From Flavonifractor sp. An82 (lineage in GTDB: Bacteria > Bacillota > Clostridia > Oscillospirales > Oscillospiraceae): DNA of 64,000 bases. Shown here piece by piece: positions 44,450 through 52,281 of this stretch (its first letter is position 1; each line of letters starts with the position of its first letter). Position numbers and translations under genes: made by a program. Below the pieces are notes generated by a model, which saw nothing but the letters and a program-made list of their open reading frames with translations, had not been told where the DNA came from and ran no database searches. The stretch lies in the NCBI RefSeq assembly GCF_002159265.1, contig NZ_NFHG01000003.1, positions 124,001-188,000 on the forward strand. The letters run 5' to 3'.

Positions 44450-45034
44450 TTACGCCTCGTCCTTCTCCAGAAAATAAGTGGCCTCCATGTCGGCCACGCT
44501 GAGGGCAAAGGCCAGGGGATACTGCTGGAAGGCCTGACCCACCAGCCGCTTGTCCTCGTCGCCGGAGAAGCCCATGTGCCAGCGGATGGCCATGGCCTCC
44601 TCCCGGGTAAGCCGCAGGAATCCGGAGAGGATGTACACGCTCTTTTCCCCGTGGCCGTAGGGCAGGCTGTCCTCGTAGAAGAAGGTGGGCACGGTCTGCC
44701 ACTTGCCGTCAGGGCCCTTCACATTGCGGGTGCCCGCCTTGTAGCACCCCGTCTTGCACACGTCGTGGAGGAGGGACACCAGAGCCACGCTCTCAGGGGA
44801 ATAGTCCAGGCCGTACAGCTCCCGTACCCGCTCCCGCTCCAGATAGGCCTCCAGGCAGCGGTAGACGTTGACGCTGTGCTCACACAGGCCGCCGGGGTAG
44901 GAGCCGTGGAACCGGGCGGAGGCGGGGGCGGTGAAAAAGTCGCTCTTGTGCTCCAGGTAGTCCAGCAGGGCGTCGGACCCCTCCCGGTGAATGTTTTCCC
45001 GAAAAATCTGCAAAAATACTTCCTTACTGTCCAT
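44450..45034 (-). CDS. HD-domain phosphohydrolase
   Basis: 194 residues. The metal-binding His (SYPGGLCEHSVNVYR) and HD pair (LVSLLHDVCKTGCYKAG) match the HD superfamily; a third His lies in AIRWHMGF and Asp in LSVADMEATYF. It likely hydrolyses a nucleotide or other phosphoester. The ATG at 45034 follows AAGGAGAG. A MATE gene follows within 6 bp. Confidence 0.88.
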   Translation of the reverse strand: MDSKEVFLQIFRENIHREGSDALLDYLEHKSDFFTAPASARFHGSYPGGLCEHSVNVYRCLEAYLERERVRELYGLDYSPESVALVSLLHDVCKTGCYKAGTRNVKGPDGKWQTVPTFFYEDSLPYGHGEKSVYILSGFLRLTREEAMAIRWHMGFSGDEDKRLVGQAFQQYPLAFALSVADMEATYFLEKDEA

Positions 45035-45150
45035 AGGACTCTCCTTCTCTGTCGTCAGTACAGCAAAGTATAGCACAGCCGCCCTGAAAAAACCACCCCG
45101 GGCACCGCCAATTCGTATCCCGAATAGAATGGGCGGAACGGAGGTGTCCC

Positions 45151-45720
45151 ATGGAGTGGTTTTCCATGCTGGCGGCGGCCCTGCTCTTTTCCGCCGCCTG
45201 TAATTTTGATACGGTCATTCTGGCCATGGGCTGGGCAGTGCGGGGGGTGCGCCCCTCCCCCGCCCACACCCTGGTCATCGCCGGGCTGACCACCCTTATC
45301 ACCTGGCTGTCCCTGGTGCTGGGCCGGGGGGCGGCGGTCTCTCTGGGCAGCAGCTTTGCCGGGGCTCTGGGGGGCCTGGTGCTGGCGGGTATCGGGCTGT
45401 GGTTCGTGCTGGACTGGCTGCGGAGCCTGGGGGGCGCCCGGCAGGAGGAGGCCCCCCAGGCGGGCAATAACCTGCTGGGCTGGGTGGCTTTGGCCGCTGC
45501 CCTGGCGGTGAACAATGCCGGGGTAGGGGTGGCTGCCGGAGCCTCCGGCGTGGGCCCCGGCCTGGCCTCCCTGGCCAATTTCGTACTTACCCTGGCGGCC
45601 CTCCCCCTGGGCCGGGCCCTGGGGGACCGGGTGGCCGGCCGGCTGCTGGGGAAATACGCCCTCCCCCTCTCCGGTCTTATCCTGGTGGGCCTGGGGGTGT
45701 GGCAGGTGCTGGGAGGATGA
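45151..45720 (+). CDS. MntP/YtaF-like integral membrane protein
   Basis: 189 residues, about six membrane segments. The opening MEWFSMLAAALLFSAACNFDTV with an Asp in the first span, and the second half (LLGWVALAAALAVNNAGVGVA) with its paired Asn, follow the MntP/YtaF duplicated layout, in which such polar residues line the manganese path. A manganese exporter or sporulation-type YtaF protein are both possible. GGAGGTG before the ATG. Flanked by a terminator. Confidence 0.7.
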   Translation: MEWFSMLAAALLFSAACNFDTVILAMGWAVRGVRPSPAHTLVIAGLTTLITWLSLVLGRGAAVSLGSSFAGALGGLVLAGIGLWFVLDWLRSLGGARQEEAPQAGNNLLGWVALAAALAVNNAGVGVAAGASGVGPGLASLANFVLTLAALPLGRALGDRVAGRLLGKYALPLSGLILVGLGVWQVLGG

Positions 45721-45723
45721 CAA

Positions 45724-45755
45724 AAAAGACCTGCTGCAGGTGCAGCAGGTCTTTT
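45724..45755. terminator. Bidirectional terminator
   Basis: AAAAGACCTGCTGC pairs with GCAGCAGGTCTTTT. It ends the MntP/YtaF-like gene and the convergent S1 gene. Confidence 0.85.
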
Positions 45756-45772
45756 GTTATGTACGGATGGAA

Positions 45773-46216
45773 TTACTTCCGGCCGCCCCGACGGGAGCTG
45801 CGGCGCTCGGCCTGGCGCAGCTCGGAGAGCTTGCTGTCCGAGGAGGCCATGAACTGCTTCAGGCGGTCCTCAAAGGTGGTGGGCTCCGCGGGAGCGGGCT
45901 TGCCCCGGAAGCCGCCGTTGAAGCCGCCGGGCCGACCGCCGGGCCGACCCTGACCGCCGTGACCGGCGGGACGGGGGGGCGGATCCATAGCCTTCTTGAT
46001 GGAGAGGTTGATACGGCCGTTCTCGTCGATGCCGATGACCTTGACCTTGACCTCCTGCCCTTCCTTCAGATGATCCTTTACATCGTTGACATAGGAATAG
46101 GCGATCTCAGAGATATGCACCAGCCCCGACTTGCCCTCGGGCAGTGAGACGAAAGCGCCGAACTTCGTGATGCCTGTGACCTTTCCTTCCACAATCGTAC
46201 CAACACCAAACTCCAT
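45773..46216 (-). CDS. S1-domain RNA-binding protein (YabR/YugI-like)
   Basis: 147 residues. Residues 1-75 are a canonical S1 domain (GTIVEGKVTGITKFGAFVSL ... GLVHISEIAYSYVNDV ... VKVIGIDENGRINLSI). A disordered Gly/Arg/Pro-rich linker follows (GGRPGGFNGGFRGK), then a basic C-terminus with FEDRLKQFMASSDSKLSELRQAE. In Firmicutes the gene commonly follows divIC, as here (28 bp). It may bind ribosomes or mRNA. Confidence 0.9.
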   Translation of the reverse strand: MEFGVGTIVEGKVTGITKFGAFVSLPEGKSGLVHISEIAYSYVNDVKDHLKEGQEVKVKVIGIDENGRINLSIKKAMDPPPRPAGHGGQGRPGGRPGGFNGGFRGKPAPAEPTTFEDRLKQFMASSDSKLSELRQAERRSSRRGGRK

Positions 46217-46244
46217 TTGCCTGAAAAATCCTCTCTTTCAAAAT

Positions 46245-46520
46245 TCAATCGGTGAACCGGAACACATACTCACCCGGCTCCACCAGGCCCAGTTTGTCGC
46301 GGGCCAGATCGGCCTGCCGGTCAGGATCGCCGCTGTTTTCCACGGCGTCGGCCAGATCGGCGTTGACCTGCTTCTGCTCCTCCACCTGCTTCTGGGCGTC
46401 GGCCAGATCGGCCTGGGCGGCCTGCAGCTGGCTGCGCATGGTCAGCAGACCGGTGGCGGTGGCGATGAGCAGGGCCAGAACGACCAGCTTGGTCAGAAGG
46501 GATGCTTTCTTGAGTTTCAT
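46245..46520 (-). CDS. divIC: Septum formation initiator DivIC/FtsB-like
   Basis: 91 residues. One membrane span (LLTKLVVLALLIATATGLL), then a coiled coil (LQAAQADLADAQKQVEEQKQVN), then the conserved end DLARDKLGLVEPGEYVFRF. It is part of the divisome, where it stabilises FtsL. The ATG at 46520 with GGAAGGAGA is chosen over an in-frame start at 46565. The upstream yabQ frame overlaps it by 200 bp in another phase. Confidence 0.9.
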   Translation of the reverse strand: MKLKKASLLTKLVVLALLIATATGLLTMRSQLQAAQADLADAQKQVEEQKQVNADLADAVENSGDPDRQADLARDKLGLVEPGEYVFRFTD

Positions 46521-47001
46521 GGGTGTCTCCTTCCCCGTCTGCCCGGTGGGTATCTTCCGTTTCATCGGATATTGGATTTATTTTATACCACTTCGGCTCA
46601 TAATGGAAGCGTTTTTTTGCGGATTTTCCGATTTTTTTACACAGCTTTCCCAACACCACAACCGGTAGTGTAACCACATGCCACACCACCCCCAAAAGAT
46701 CGGCCACCCGGTAGCCCAGCCACAGGGCCCACCGGCTGAGCAGCCGGAAATAGGCCATGCCCCCCAGCACGATGGCCGCCAGCAGGTAGAGCCGCACCTC
46801 CCCCCGGCCCGCCACCGTGGAGTAGACGAAGATGGCCGCCGTCACCACCAGCCAGAACAGCAGGTCCAGGCATCCCCCCACCAGAGGCAGGGGGATGCGG
46901 ACCCGCAGAATGCGCAGCAGGTCGTACACCAGCCCAATGGCCGCCCCCAGCACCAGGGCCCCGCCCAGGTAGAGGGCCTGCTCCGAGACCCAGATCTCCA
47001 T
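46321..47001 (-). CDS. yabQ: Spore cortex biosynthesis protein YabQ
   Basis: Membrane protein of the forespore/mother-cell boundary needed for cortex formation. The first ~125 residues carry four hydrophobic spans and the YabQ pattern: LYLGGALVLGAAIGLVYDLLRILR, LPLVGGCLDLLFWLVVTAAIFVY, and LYLLAAIVLGGMAYF. The rest, about 85 residues (SDETEDTHRADG ... RRGKQRRS), is low-complexity and encoded over the out-of-phase divIC gene; its real end is uncertain. Start 1 bp after the yabP stop. With yabP it confirms a spore former. Confidence 0.8.
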   Translation of the reverse strand: MEIWVSEQALYLGGALVLGAAIGLVYDLLRILRVRIPLPLVGGCLDLLFWLVVTAAIFVYSTVAGRGEVRLYLLAAIVLGGMAYFRLLSRWALWLGYRVADLLGVVWHVVTLPVVVLGKLCKKIGKSAKKRFHYEPKWYKINPISDETEDTHRADGEGDTHETQESIPSDQAGRSGPAHRHRHRSADHAQPAAGRPGRSGRRPEAGGGAEAGQRRSGRRRGKQRRS

Positions 47002-47002
47002 C

Positions 47003-47293
47003 TCAGCGGAAGAGCCGGGCAAAGAGGCCGCCCGACTGCCGGTCCCTGCTGTCCTCATAGGTCAGGGAATCCACGTCCCCCTCCACCTTCAGGTCCCCCC
47101 CGTCCAGACTCAGCTTTTCAATGTGCAGATTCTCCCCCCGGATCACCAGGGTGCCCCGGTTGGTGTGCATGACGATGGTATTTTCGTCAAAGCTCTCCAC
47201 CTCCTCCACCCCGGACACCGACAGGCGCTCCCGGTCCTCCAGGATCAGATGGTGGGCCGTCTCCGGCCGGCCCCGCTCACTTTCATACGGCAT
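47003..47293 (-). CDS. yabP: Sporulation protein YabP
   Basis: 96 residues of the YabP/YqfC family: HHLILEDRERLSVSGVEEVESFDENTIVMHTNRGTLVIRGENLHIEKLSLDGGDLKVEGDVDSLTY, which covers the whole domain, beta-rich, no signal peptide. It acts in spore coat or cortex assembly. First gene of the yabP-yabQ-divIC-S1 run. The window thus carries sporulation genes outside the split spoIIID. Confidence 0.9.
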   Translation of the reverse strand: MPYESERGRPETAHHLILEDRERLSVSGVEEVESFDENTIVMHTNRGTLVIRGENLHIEKLSLDGGDLKVEGDVDSLTYEDSRDRQSGGLFARLFR

Positions 47294-47356
47294 AACAATG
47301 CCCCTTTCCCATAGAGTCTCATTGCTACTATATGGGACAGGGGCATGGGATATGAG

Positions 47357-47890
47357 TCAGGCCCGGGCCAGAGCGGGGGCCAGCCGCCGGCTGAGGGCCA
47401 GGGCCAGCACCAGCTTGACGGCGTCGGGCAGCAGGAAGGGGATCACGCAGGTCCACAGGGCGGACATGACTCCCATGGGGCCGGTGGTGGCGGCGTACAT
47501 GAGCACGAACCAGGCGGTGCCGAAGCCGTAGCACACCGCCAGACCGACAATGCCGGAGAGCACAAAGACCGCCGGGCCTCTGCCAAAGAGGGCCTCGGCC
47601 CCCCACATCACCAGGGCGATGAGGAGAAAGCCCATGAGGTAGCCGCCGGTGACCCCGGCGAAGGAGCCCAGCCCGCCGGAGAAGCCGGAGAACACCGGCA
47701 GGCCCACCGCCCCCATCAGCAGGTATACCCCCACCGCCAGGGAGCCCAGCTTTCCCCCCAGCACCCCCACAGCCAGGAAGATGGCAAAGGTCTGTAGGGT
47801 AAAGGGCACCACCGTGGGAATGGTGATCCAGGCGCATACTGTAATCAGGGCCGCCATGACGGCGGCATATACCAGGGACTTGGCTTTCAT
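47357..47890 (-). CDS. bioY: Biotin transporter substrate-binding protein BioY
   Basis: S component of an ECF-type biotin transporter. 177 residues, six hydrophobic segments, with PFTLQTFAIFLAVGVLGGKLGS and the Gly-rich FSGFSGGLGSFAGVTGGYLMGF that forms the biotin-binding loop region. Divergent from birA; a BirA operator lies in the shared intergenic region. Confidence 0.95.
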   Translation of the reverse strand: MKAKSLVYAAVMAALITVCAWITIPTVVPFTLQTFAIFLAVGVLGGKLGSLAVGVYLLMGAVGLPVFSGFSGGLGSFAGVTGGYLMGFLLIALVMWGAEALFGRGPAVFVLSGIVGLAVCYGFGTAWFVLMYAATTGPMGVMSALWTCVIPFLLPDAVKLVLALALSRRLAPALARA

Positions 47891-47904
47891 TGGATACCTC
47901 CATA

Positions 47905-47935
47905 TTGTAAACTTGAAATCAAGTATAGTTTACAA
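47905..47935. promoter_or_regulatory. BirA operator between bioY and birA
   Basis: TTGTAAAC (47905-47912), 15-nt spacer, GTTTACAA (47928-47935): the classic palindromic BirA box. It lies about 14 nt before the bioY start and 95 nt before birA, so biotin-loaded BirA should repress bioY. Confidence 0.88.
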
Positions 47936-47967
47936 TTTGGAAATTGTCAACTATAAATACAGATCGG

Positions 47968-47997
47968 TTGACAAAAAGGCTTGAGGCAGGATACAAT
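47968..47997 (+). promoter_or_regulatory. birA promoter
   Basis: TTGACA (47968-47973), 18-bp spacer, TACAAT (47992-47997), about 34 nt before the start codon. It is 33 bp from the BirA box. Confidence 0.65.
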
Positions 47998-48030
47998 AGA
48001 AAAAACGTAGAGCGGAAAGGACGGATGACC

Positions 48031-49014
48031 ATGCTGCGGGACGAGGTGCTGGCCCTGCTGAGGGCCCAGAAGGGGGTCCCCCTGTCGGGGGAGGCCATGA
48101 GTCAGAAGCTGGGGGTGAGCCGGGCGGCGGTGTGGAAGGCCATGGAGGCCCTGCGGCAGGAGGGGTATGTGATCTCCTCCGCCCCCCGCCGGGGCTACGC
48201 CCTGGAGGACTCCCCCGACCGCCTCTCCCCCGGGGAGCTGATGGCTCCCGGCCGGAAGATCGGCTCCAACCTGGTGTGCCTGGACACGGTGGACTCCACC
48301 AACAACGAGGTCAAGCGGCGGGCGGTGGATACCGTGCCCCAGGGGCTGGTGGTGGTGTCCGCCCAGCAGACCGGAGGCCGGGGCCGCCGGGGCCGCAGCT
48401 TTGTGTCCCCGCCGGGGGGACTCTACCTGTCCGCCCTGCTGAAGCCGGACTGCCCCCTGGAGCAGGTCAGCGCCCTCACCGCCTGGTCGGCGGTGGCGGT
48501 GTGCGACGCGGTAGAGCAGGTGTGCAGCATCCGCCCCTCCATCAAGTGGCCCAACGACGTGATCCTGGAGGGCCGCAAGCTGTGCGGCATCCTCACCGAG
48601 CTGGAGCTGGAGGGGGAGACCGCCGCCCTGCGCTATGTGGTGGCGGGCATCGGGGTAAATCTGAGCCAAAGTGCAGAGGATTTCGGCCCCGAGGTGGCCC
48701 CTGTGGCCATCTCCCTGGCCCAGGCTTTGGGGAAGGCCCCCCGCCGGGCGGCCATGGCCTCCGCCCTGCTGGACGCCCTGGACAGGCTGGACCGGGACTT
48801 TCCCGAGCAATGGGATCGCTGGCTGGAGCGATACCGGGCGGACTGCATCACTGTGGGCCGCCAGATCAAGGTGCTCCGGGGGAGCACCGAGCGCACCGGC
48901 ACCGCCGTGGGGGTGGACGAGACCTTCGCCCTGGTGGTGGAGTGGGAGGACGGCACCCGAGAAGCCCTGTCCTCCGGGGAGGTCTCCGTCCGGGGCCTGC
49001 TGGGCTATGTGTAA
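48031..49014 (+). CDS. birA: Bifunctional biotin-protein ligase / repressor BirA
   Basis: 327 residues. An N-terminal winged helix (about 1-62; SGEAMSQKLGVSRAAVWKAMEALRQEGY) is the DNA-binding half; the ligase domain has TVDSTNNEVKRRAV, QQTGGRGRRGRSFVSPPGGLYLS (the biotinyl-AMP binding loop), IKWPNDVILEGRKLCGIL and a C-terminal SH3-like domain. It biotinylates carboxylases and represses bioY. The ATG at 48031, 9 nt after AAAGGA, is preferred over 48025. Confidence 0.93.
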   Translation: MLRDEVLALLRAQKGVPLSGEAMSQKLGVSRAAVWKAMEALRQEGYVISSAPRRGYALEDSPDRLSPGELMAPGRKIGSNLVCLDTVDSTNNEVKRRAVDTVPQGLVVVSAQQTGGRGRRGRSFVSPPGGLYLSALLKPDCPLEQVSALTAWSAVAVCDAVEQVCSIRPSIKWPNDVILEGRKLCGILTELELEGETAALRYVVAGIGVNLSQSAEDFGPEVAPVAISLAQALGKAPRRAAMASALLDALDRLDRDFPEQWDRWLERYRADCITVGRQIKVLRGSTERTGTAVGVDETFALVVEWEDGTREALSSGEVSVRGLLGYV

Positions 49015-49016
49015 AC

Positions 49017-49052
49017 AAAAAGGAACCGCACCTTTTGGTGCGGTTCCTTTTT
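49017..49052. terminator. Bidirectional terminator after birA
   Basis: AAAAAGGAACCGCACC pairs with GGTGCGGTTCCTTTTT around TTTT. Confidence 0.9.
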
Positions 49053-49057
49053 GCGTT

Positions 49058-49864
49058 TTAATAAATGGAGTCCAAAATCTCCACGATCTGGGCCACGCAG
49101 CCCTCCTCGCAGGAGCACAGGATGCGGGCCCCCCAGTCCTTCACCTCCTGGGCGCAGTTGGAGGGGGCGAAGGGGATGGCCGAGATAGCCAGCATGGGGA
49201 TGTCGTTCTGGTTGTCCCCCACGCAGTAGATCTTTTTGGGGTCGATGCCCAGATAGTTGGCCAGATAGGCCACCATGCCTCCCTTGTTGCTTCCCTTCCG
49301 GGTGAGCTCCAGCAGGTAGGCGTTGGAGAAGATGACCTCGTAGTGCTCCCCCCACCGGTCCAGCATGTACCGCTGGGTCTCCAGCAGCACCTCGTTGCGC
49401 TGCTGCAAAATCACCTTGCTCCAGGGCAGGGGCATCCGGGCGATGGGCACTTGGTCGGCGGTGGCGCCCGCCCGGGTCAGGTGCCGCTGGGTGACCTCGT
49501 TGGGCTGATACACATAGATATCGTCGTGGTGGTAGGCCTCAAAGCCGATCTCCGGGATGTCCCGGGCCACCTGCTGCAAATCCTCCTGCACCCGCAGGGG
49601 CAGGAAGGTCTCGTACACCATCCGGTCCTCGTCAAAGTCGTACAGCGCCGAGCCGTTGGACAGCACCACCGGGGCGTTGATGGGGGCGCAGCGGGCGTGA
49701 GGGGCAAAGGTGGGGTGGGCCCGGCCGGTGGCCACGGTGAAGATTCCCCCTTCCCGGGTAAAGTAGTCCAGGGCGGTGAGATTGGCGGGCGCCACCTGCA
49801 TGTTCTCCCCGTAAAGGGTATCGTCAAAGTCGCTGACCAGCAGAACGCCGTCGAATTTTCCCAT
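49058..49864 (-). CDS. Cof-type HAD phosphatase
   Basis: 268 residues of the haloacid dehalogenase superfamily, subclass IIB. Motif I VSDFDDTLYG (nucleophile and acid Asp pair), a cap domain in the middle, motif III Lys in RKGSNKGGMVAYL, and motif IV VGDNQNDIPML near the end. Likely a sugar- or nucleotide-phosphate phosphatase; substrate not predictable. The ATG at 49864 with AAGGTGG is chosen over a GTG at 49873. Confidence 0.9.
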   Translation of the reverse strand: MGKFDGVLLVSDFDDTLYGENMQVAPANLTALDYFTREGGIFTVATGRAHPTFAPHARCAPINAPVVLSNGSALYDFDEDRMVYETFLPLRVQEDLQQVARDIPEIGFEAYHHDDIYVYQPNEVTQRHLTRAGATADQVPIARMPLPWSKVILQQRNEVLLETQRYMLDRWGEHYEVIFSNAYLLELTRKGSNKGGMVAYLANYLGIDPKKIYCVGDNQNDIPMLAISAIPFAPSNCAQEVKDWGARILCSCEEGCVAQIVEILDSIY

Positions 49865-49905
49865 GATGGCCACCTTCTTTCTGTACTAAACTGATATGAT
49901 AAAGT

Positions 49906-50820
49906 TTATACCATAGAGCGCAGCTTTGTCAACACTGCCTCAAACCAGTCAGGCAGGGGACATTCCAGCATGACCCGCTCCCCGGTGCGGGGGTGGATGA
50001 AGGACAGCCGCCGGGCGTGGAGACACTGGCCCGCCAGCCCCGGCCAGGGCTTTTTGGCCCCGTACACCGTGTCCCCCAGCAGGGGGTGGCCGATATAAGC
50101 CATGTGGACCCGGATCTGGTGGGTGCGTCCCGTCTCCAGGCGGCACTGGATGTGGGTGTAGCCCCCCAGGTGCTCCAGCACCGACCAGTGGGTCACCGCC
50201 CGCCGGCCCTGGAGCTTGTTTACCGCCATCTTCTTCCGGTCGGTGGGGTGGCGGAAGATGGGGGCGTCCACGGTGCCCGACTCGTCCTTTAAATTGCCCA
50301 CGCACACCGCCTCGTATTCCCGGTACAGGGAGTGGTCCTGAAGCTGCTCCGCCAGGGACAGGTGGGCAAAGTCGTTCTTGGCGGCGATGATGAGCCCCGA
50401 GGTGTCCCGGTCAATGCGGTGGACGATGCCGGGGCGCAGCTCTCCGTTGATTCCGGAGAGTGAATCACCGCAGTGATATAACAGAGCGTTGACCAATGTG
50501 CCGTCGGGATGGCCGGCGGCGGGGTGGACCACCAGGCCCACCGGCTTGTTGACGGCGATCACGTCGTCGTCCTCATAGACGATATCCAGGGGGATGTCCT
50601 GGGGGAGAACGTCAATGGGGGCGGGGTCCGGGAGAGCCAGCACCAGCTCATCCCCGGGACTGGTCTTATAGTTCTTCTTCACCGGCTGGCCGCCCAGGGT
50701 GACGGCTCCCTCCTCCATCAGCTTTTGGGCCGCCGAGCGGGTGAGCTCGGGGAGCATCCGGGCCAGAAACTGGTCGGCCCGCTCCCCCGCCCGGTCGGCG
50801 GTAAGATGCAGGGGGGTCAT
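49906..50820 (-). CDS. rluD: RluD-type large-subunit pseudouridine synthase
   Basis: 304 residues. N-terminal S4 RNA-binding domain (about 8-75; RADQFLARMLPELTRSAAQKLMEEGAV) and catalytic domain with the Asp in RPGIVHRIDRDTSGLIIAAK, plus HPTDRKKMAV and ETGRTHQIRVHMAYIGHPLLGD. It makes pseudouridines in 23S rRNA helix 69 in characterised relatives. Its start overlaps the lspA stop (ATGA). Confidence 0.93.
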   Translation of the reverse strand: MTPLHLTADRAGERADQFLARMLPELTRSAAQKLMEEGAVTLGGQPVKKNYKTSPGDELVLALPDPAPIDVLPQDIPLDIVYEDDDVIAVNKPVGLVVHPAAGHPDGTLVNALLYHCGDSLSGINGELRPGIVHRIDRDTSGLIIAAKNDFAHLSLAEQLQDHSLYREYEAVCVGNLKDESGTVDAPIFRHPTDRKKMAVNKLQGRRAVTHWSVLEHLGGYTHIQCRLETGRTHQIRVHMAYIGHPLLGDTVYGAKKPWPGLAGQCLHARRLSFIHPRTGERVMLECPLPDWFEAVLTKLRSMV

Positions 50821-51272
50821 GCCTTGTCCTCCTCTTTGCAGAACAGCAGGAAGTAGACGCAGAAGGCGATGCCGCCGCACACGATGCAGATATCCGCCAC
50901 GTTGAAGATGGGGAAATTCATGAACAGGGTCTGGAACATGTCGGTGACATAGCCCAGGAAGAGCCGGTCGATGAGGTTGCCCACCGCGCCTGCCAGCACC
51001 AGGGCCAGGGAGACCATGGCGAAGGGGTGGTTAAAGGTCCGCTTGGCCAGCAGCACGATGAGCAGCACCGAGGCGACCGCCGAGATCAGGGTGAGTACCC
51101 AGGTGTGCTGTTCAAAGATGGAGAAGGCCGCGCCGGTATTCTGGTAATAGGTCAGCTGGAGAATGTGGGGGATAAAGGGGACCCCCTCCCCCAGTGGGAT
51201 GTTGGCCCGGACCAGGAATTTTACCAGCTGGTCCACGACCACCAGAGCGGCGGCCAGGAGGAAATAGAGCAT
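50817..51272 (-). CDS. lspA: Lipoprotein signal peptidase (signal peptidase II)
   Basis: 151 residues, four membrane segments. Both catalytic Asp regions are present: GNLIDRLFLGYVTDMF and FNVADICIVCGG. The N-terminal LVVVDQLVKFLVR and QNTGAAFS motifs are typical. It matures prolipoproteins, such as the one at 14 kb. The ATG at 51272 with AAGGAG 9 nt upstream is preferred to the frame's first start. It is followed by rluD, the usual lspA-rluD pair. Confidence 0.95.
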   Translation of the reverse strand: MLYFLLAAALVVVDQLVKFLVRANIPLGEGVPFIPHILQLTYYQNTGAAFSIFEQHTWVLTLISAVASVLLIVLLAKRTFNHPFAMVSLALVLAGAVGNLIDRLFLGYVTDMFQTLFMNFPIFNVADICIVCGGIAFCVYFLLFCKEEDKA

Positions 51273-51332
51273 GGTTTTCAGGCTCCTTTGATGGAAAGTT
51301 CCTTTCATTGTAACACGGACGGCCTGGGGGGG

Positions 51333-51512
51333 TCAATCCTTGTCCGCCAGGGGGATCTCCCCGTGCTCTTTTTCGTATTGTTCCAGATAGGACTCCACGG
51401 CAATGCACAGCTGCATGTTGATGGAGCGGCGCTCCTTGGCGGCCAGGACGCGGATTTTCTGCATGACCTCGTGGTCCAACCGCAGAGAGTAGGGGGCTTC
51501 CTGAATGCCCAT
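51333..51512 (-). CDS. Small Arc/CopG-like ribbon-helix-helix protein
   Basis: 59 residues: IQEAPYSLRLDHEVMQKIRV (beta strand and helix) then AAKERRSINMQLCIAVESYL (second helix), an Arc-type DNA-binding fold. ATG at 51512 with GGAGGGA. It is divergent from another ribbon-helix-helix gene (51641-51814) across 128 bp, so the two may regulate the same intergenic region. Confidence 0.7.
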   Translation of the reverse strand: MGIQEAPYSLRLDHEVMQKIRVLAAKERRSINMQLCIAVESYLEQYEKEHGEIPLADKD

Positions 51513-51640
51513 AACCATTCCCTCCTCGTTGTATCTATTTGTATCTTAATGATATCAATGAGAGTGATATTTCACAAAGAATTATATAGAGTTGACTAGA
51601 GTGATTAAGAATGATATTATGGGCAAAAGGGGGTCGTTAT

Positions 51641-51814
51641 ATGGAGCATACCGAAAAAATGCGTACCATTTCCATTCAGGTCACCCCAGAGACAAAGGAA
51701 AAAGCGGCCTGGCTGGCCCGGCAGTCCTGCCGCAGCCTGTCCGCCTATGTCCGCCACTTGCCCCTGGTACAGATCAGGGATTATGAGGCGGAAAATGTGC
51801 CTGTTCCAAAGTGA
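51641..51814 (+). CDS. Small ribbon-helix-helix protein
   Basis: 57 residues: HTEKMRTISIQVTPETKEKA (strand, helix), then AAWLARQSCRSLSAYVRHL (second helix) and a short acidic tail. This is the MobC/CopG-type RHH pattern 'ISIRVTPEEKEKI...A...S.SEYVR'. AAAGGGGG precedes the ATG. No toxin is visible next to it; the sequence downstream is a structured repeat. Confidence 0.7.
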   Translation: MEHTEKMRTISIQVTPETKEKAAWLARQSCRSLSAYVRHLPLVQIRDYEAENVPVPK

Positions 51815-51837
51815 TTGGGCTGTGGCACCCAGGCGGG

Positions 51838-52222
51838 CATGCCTCCGGCGGTCCACTTTCGACTGGCCGAAAGTGGACAAAGGCCAATTAAGGCGGGGGA
51901 TTTCGATTTCCCCCGCCTTAATAATCCACCCCTTGAAACGACCAAAGAGAGGGAACTGCGGTTCCCCCTCTTTGGAATCTTCCCCAGGCTGTTCTACTGT
52001 AAGCTTACCGGCGGCGGGGCCTTACTTTGTAACGGCCCCGCCGCACCGGTCGGGTGCCGCAAGCGCCCCTCCGGGGGGTACATCCAATAGGGGGGCCGCC
52101 GCCCCCCTGATTGGTCGTTTTAAGGGGAGGGGTGTCGGGGCGGGGGAAATCGAAATCCCCCGCCCTGACTGGCTCTTTCGCCCCTTTCTGGCCACGCAGA
52201 AAGGGGCCCGCCGGAGGCACTT
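51838..52222. repeat. GC-rich foldback element (~385 bp)
   Basis: No gene; the region is an imperfect long inverted repeat. The left part, about 51838-51950, matches the reverse complement of the right part, about 52120-52222: GCCTCCGGCGG, a hairpin, then the 26-bp palindrome-like GGCGGGGGATTTCGATTTCC with CCCGCC, and CACCCCTT..ACGACCAA. Each side has its own hairpin with different bases but preserved pairing (GTCCACTTTC/GAAAGTGGAC on the left; GCCCCTTTCTG/CAGAAAGGGGC on the right). Confidence 0.75.
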
Positions 52223-52281
52223 ACCGCAAATTTAGAGAAAAAGGACGCCGCTTCTGCGGCGTCCTTTTTTGACAATATAGG

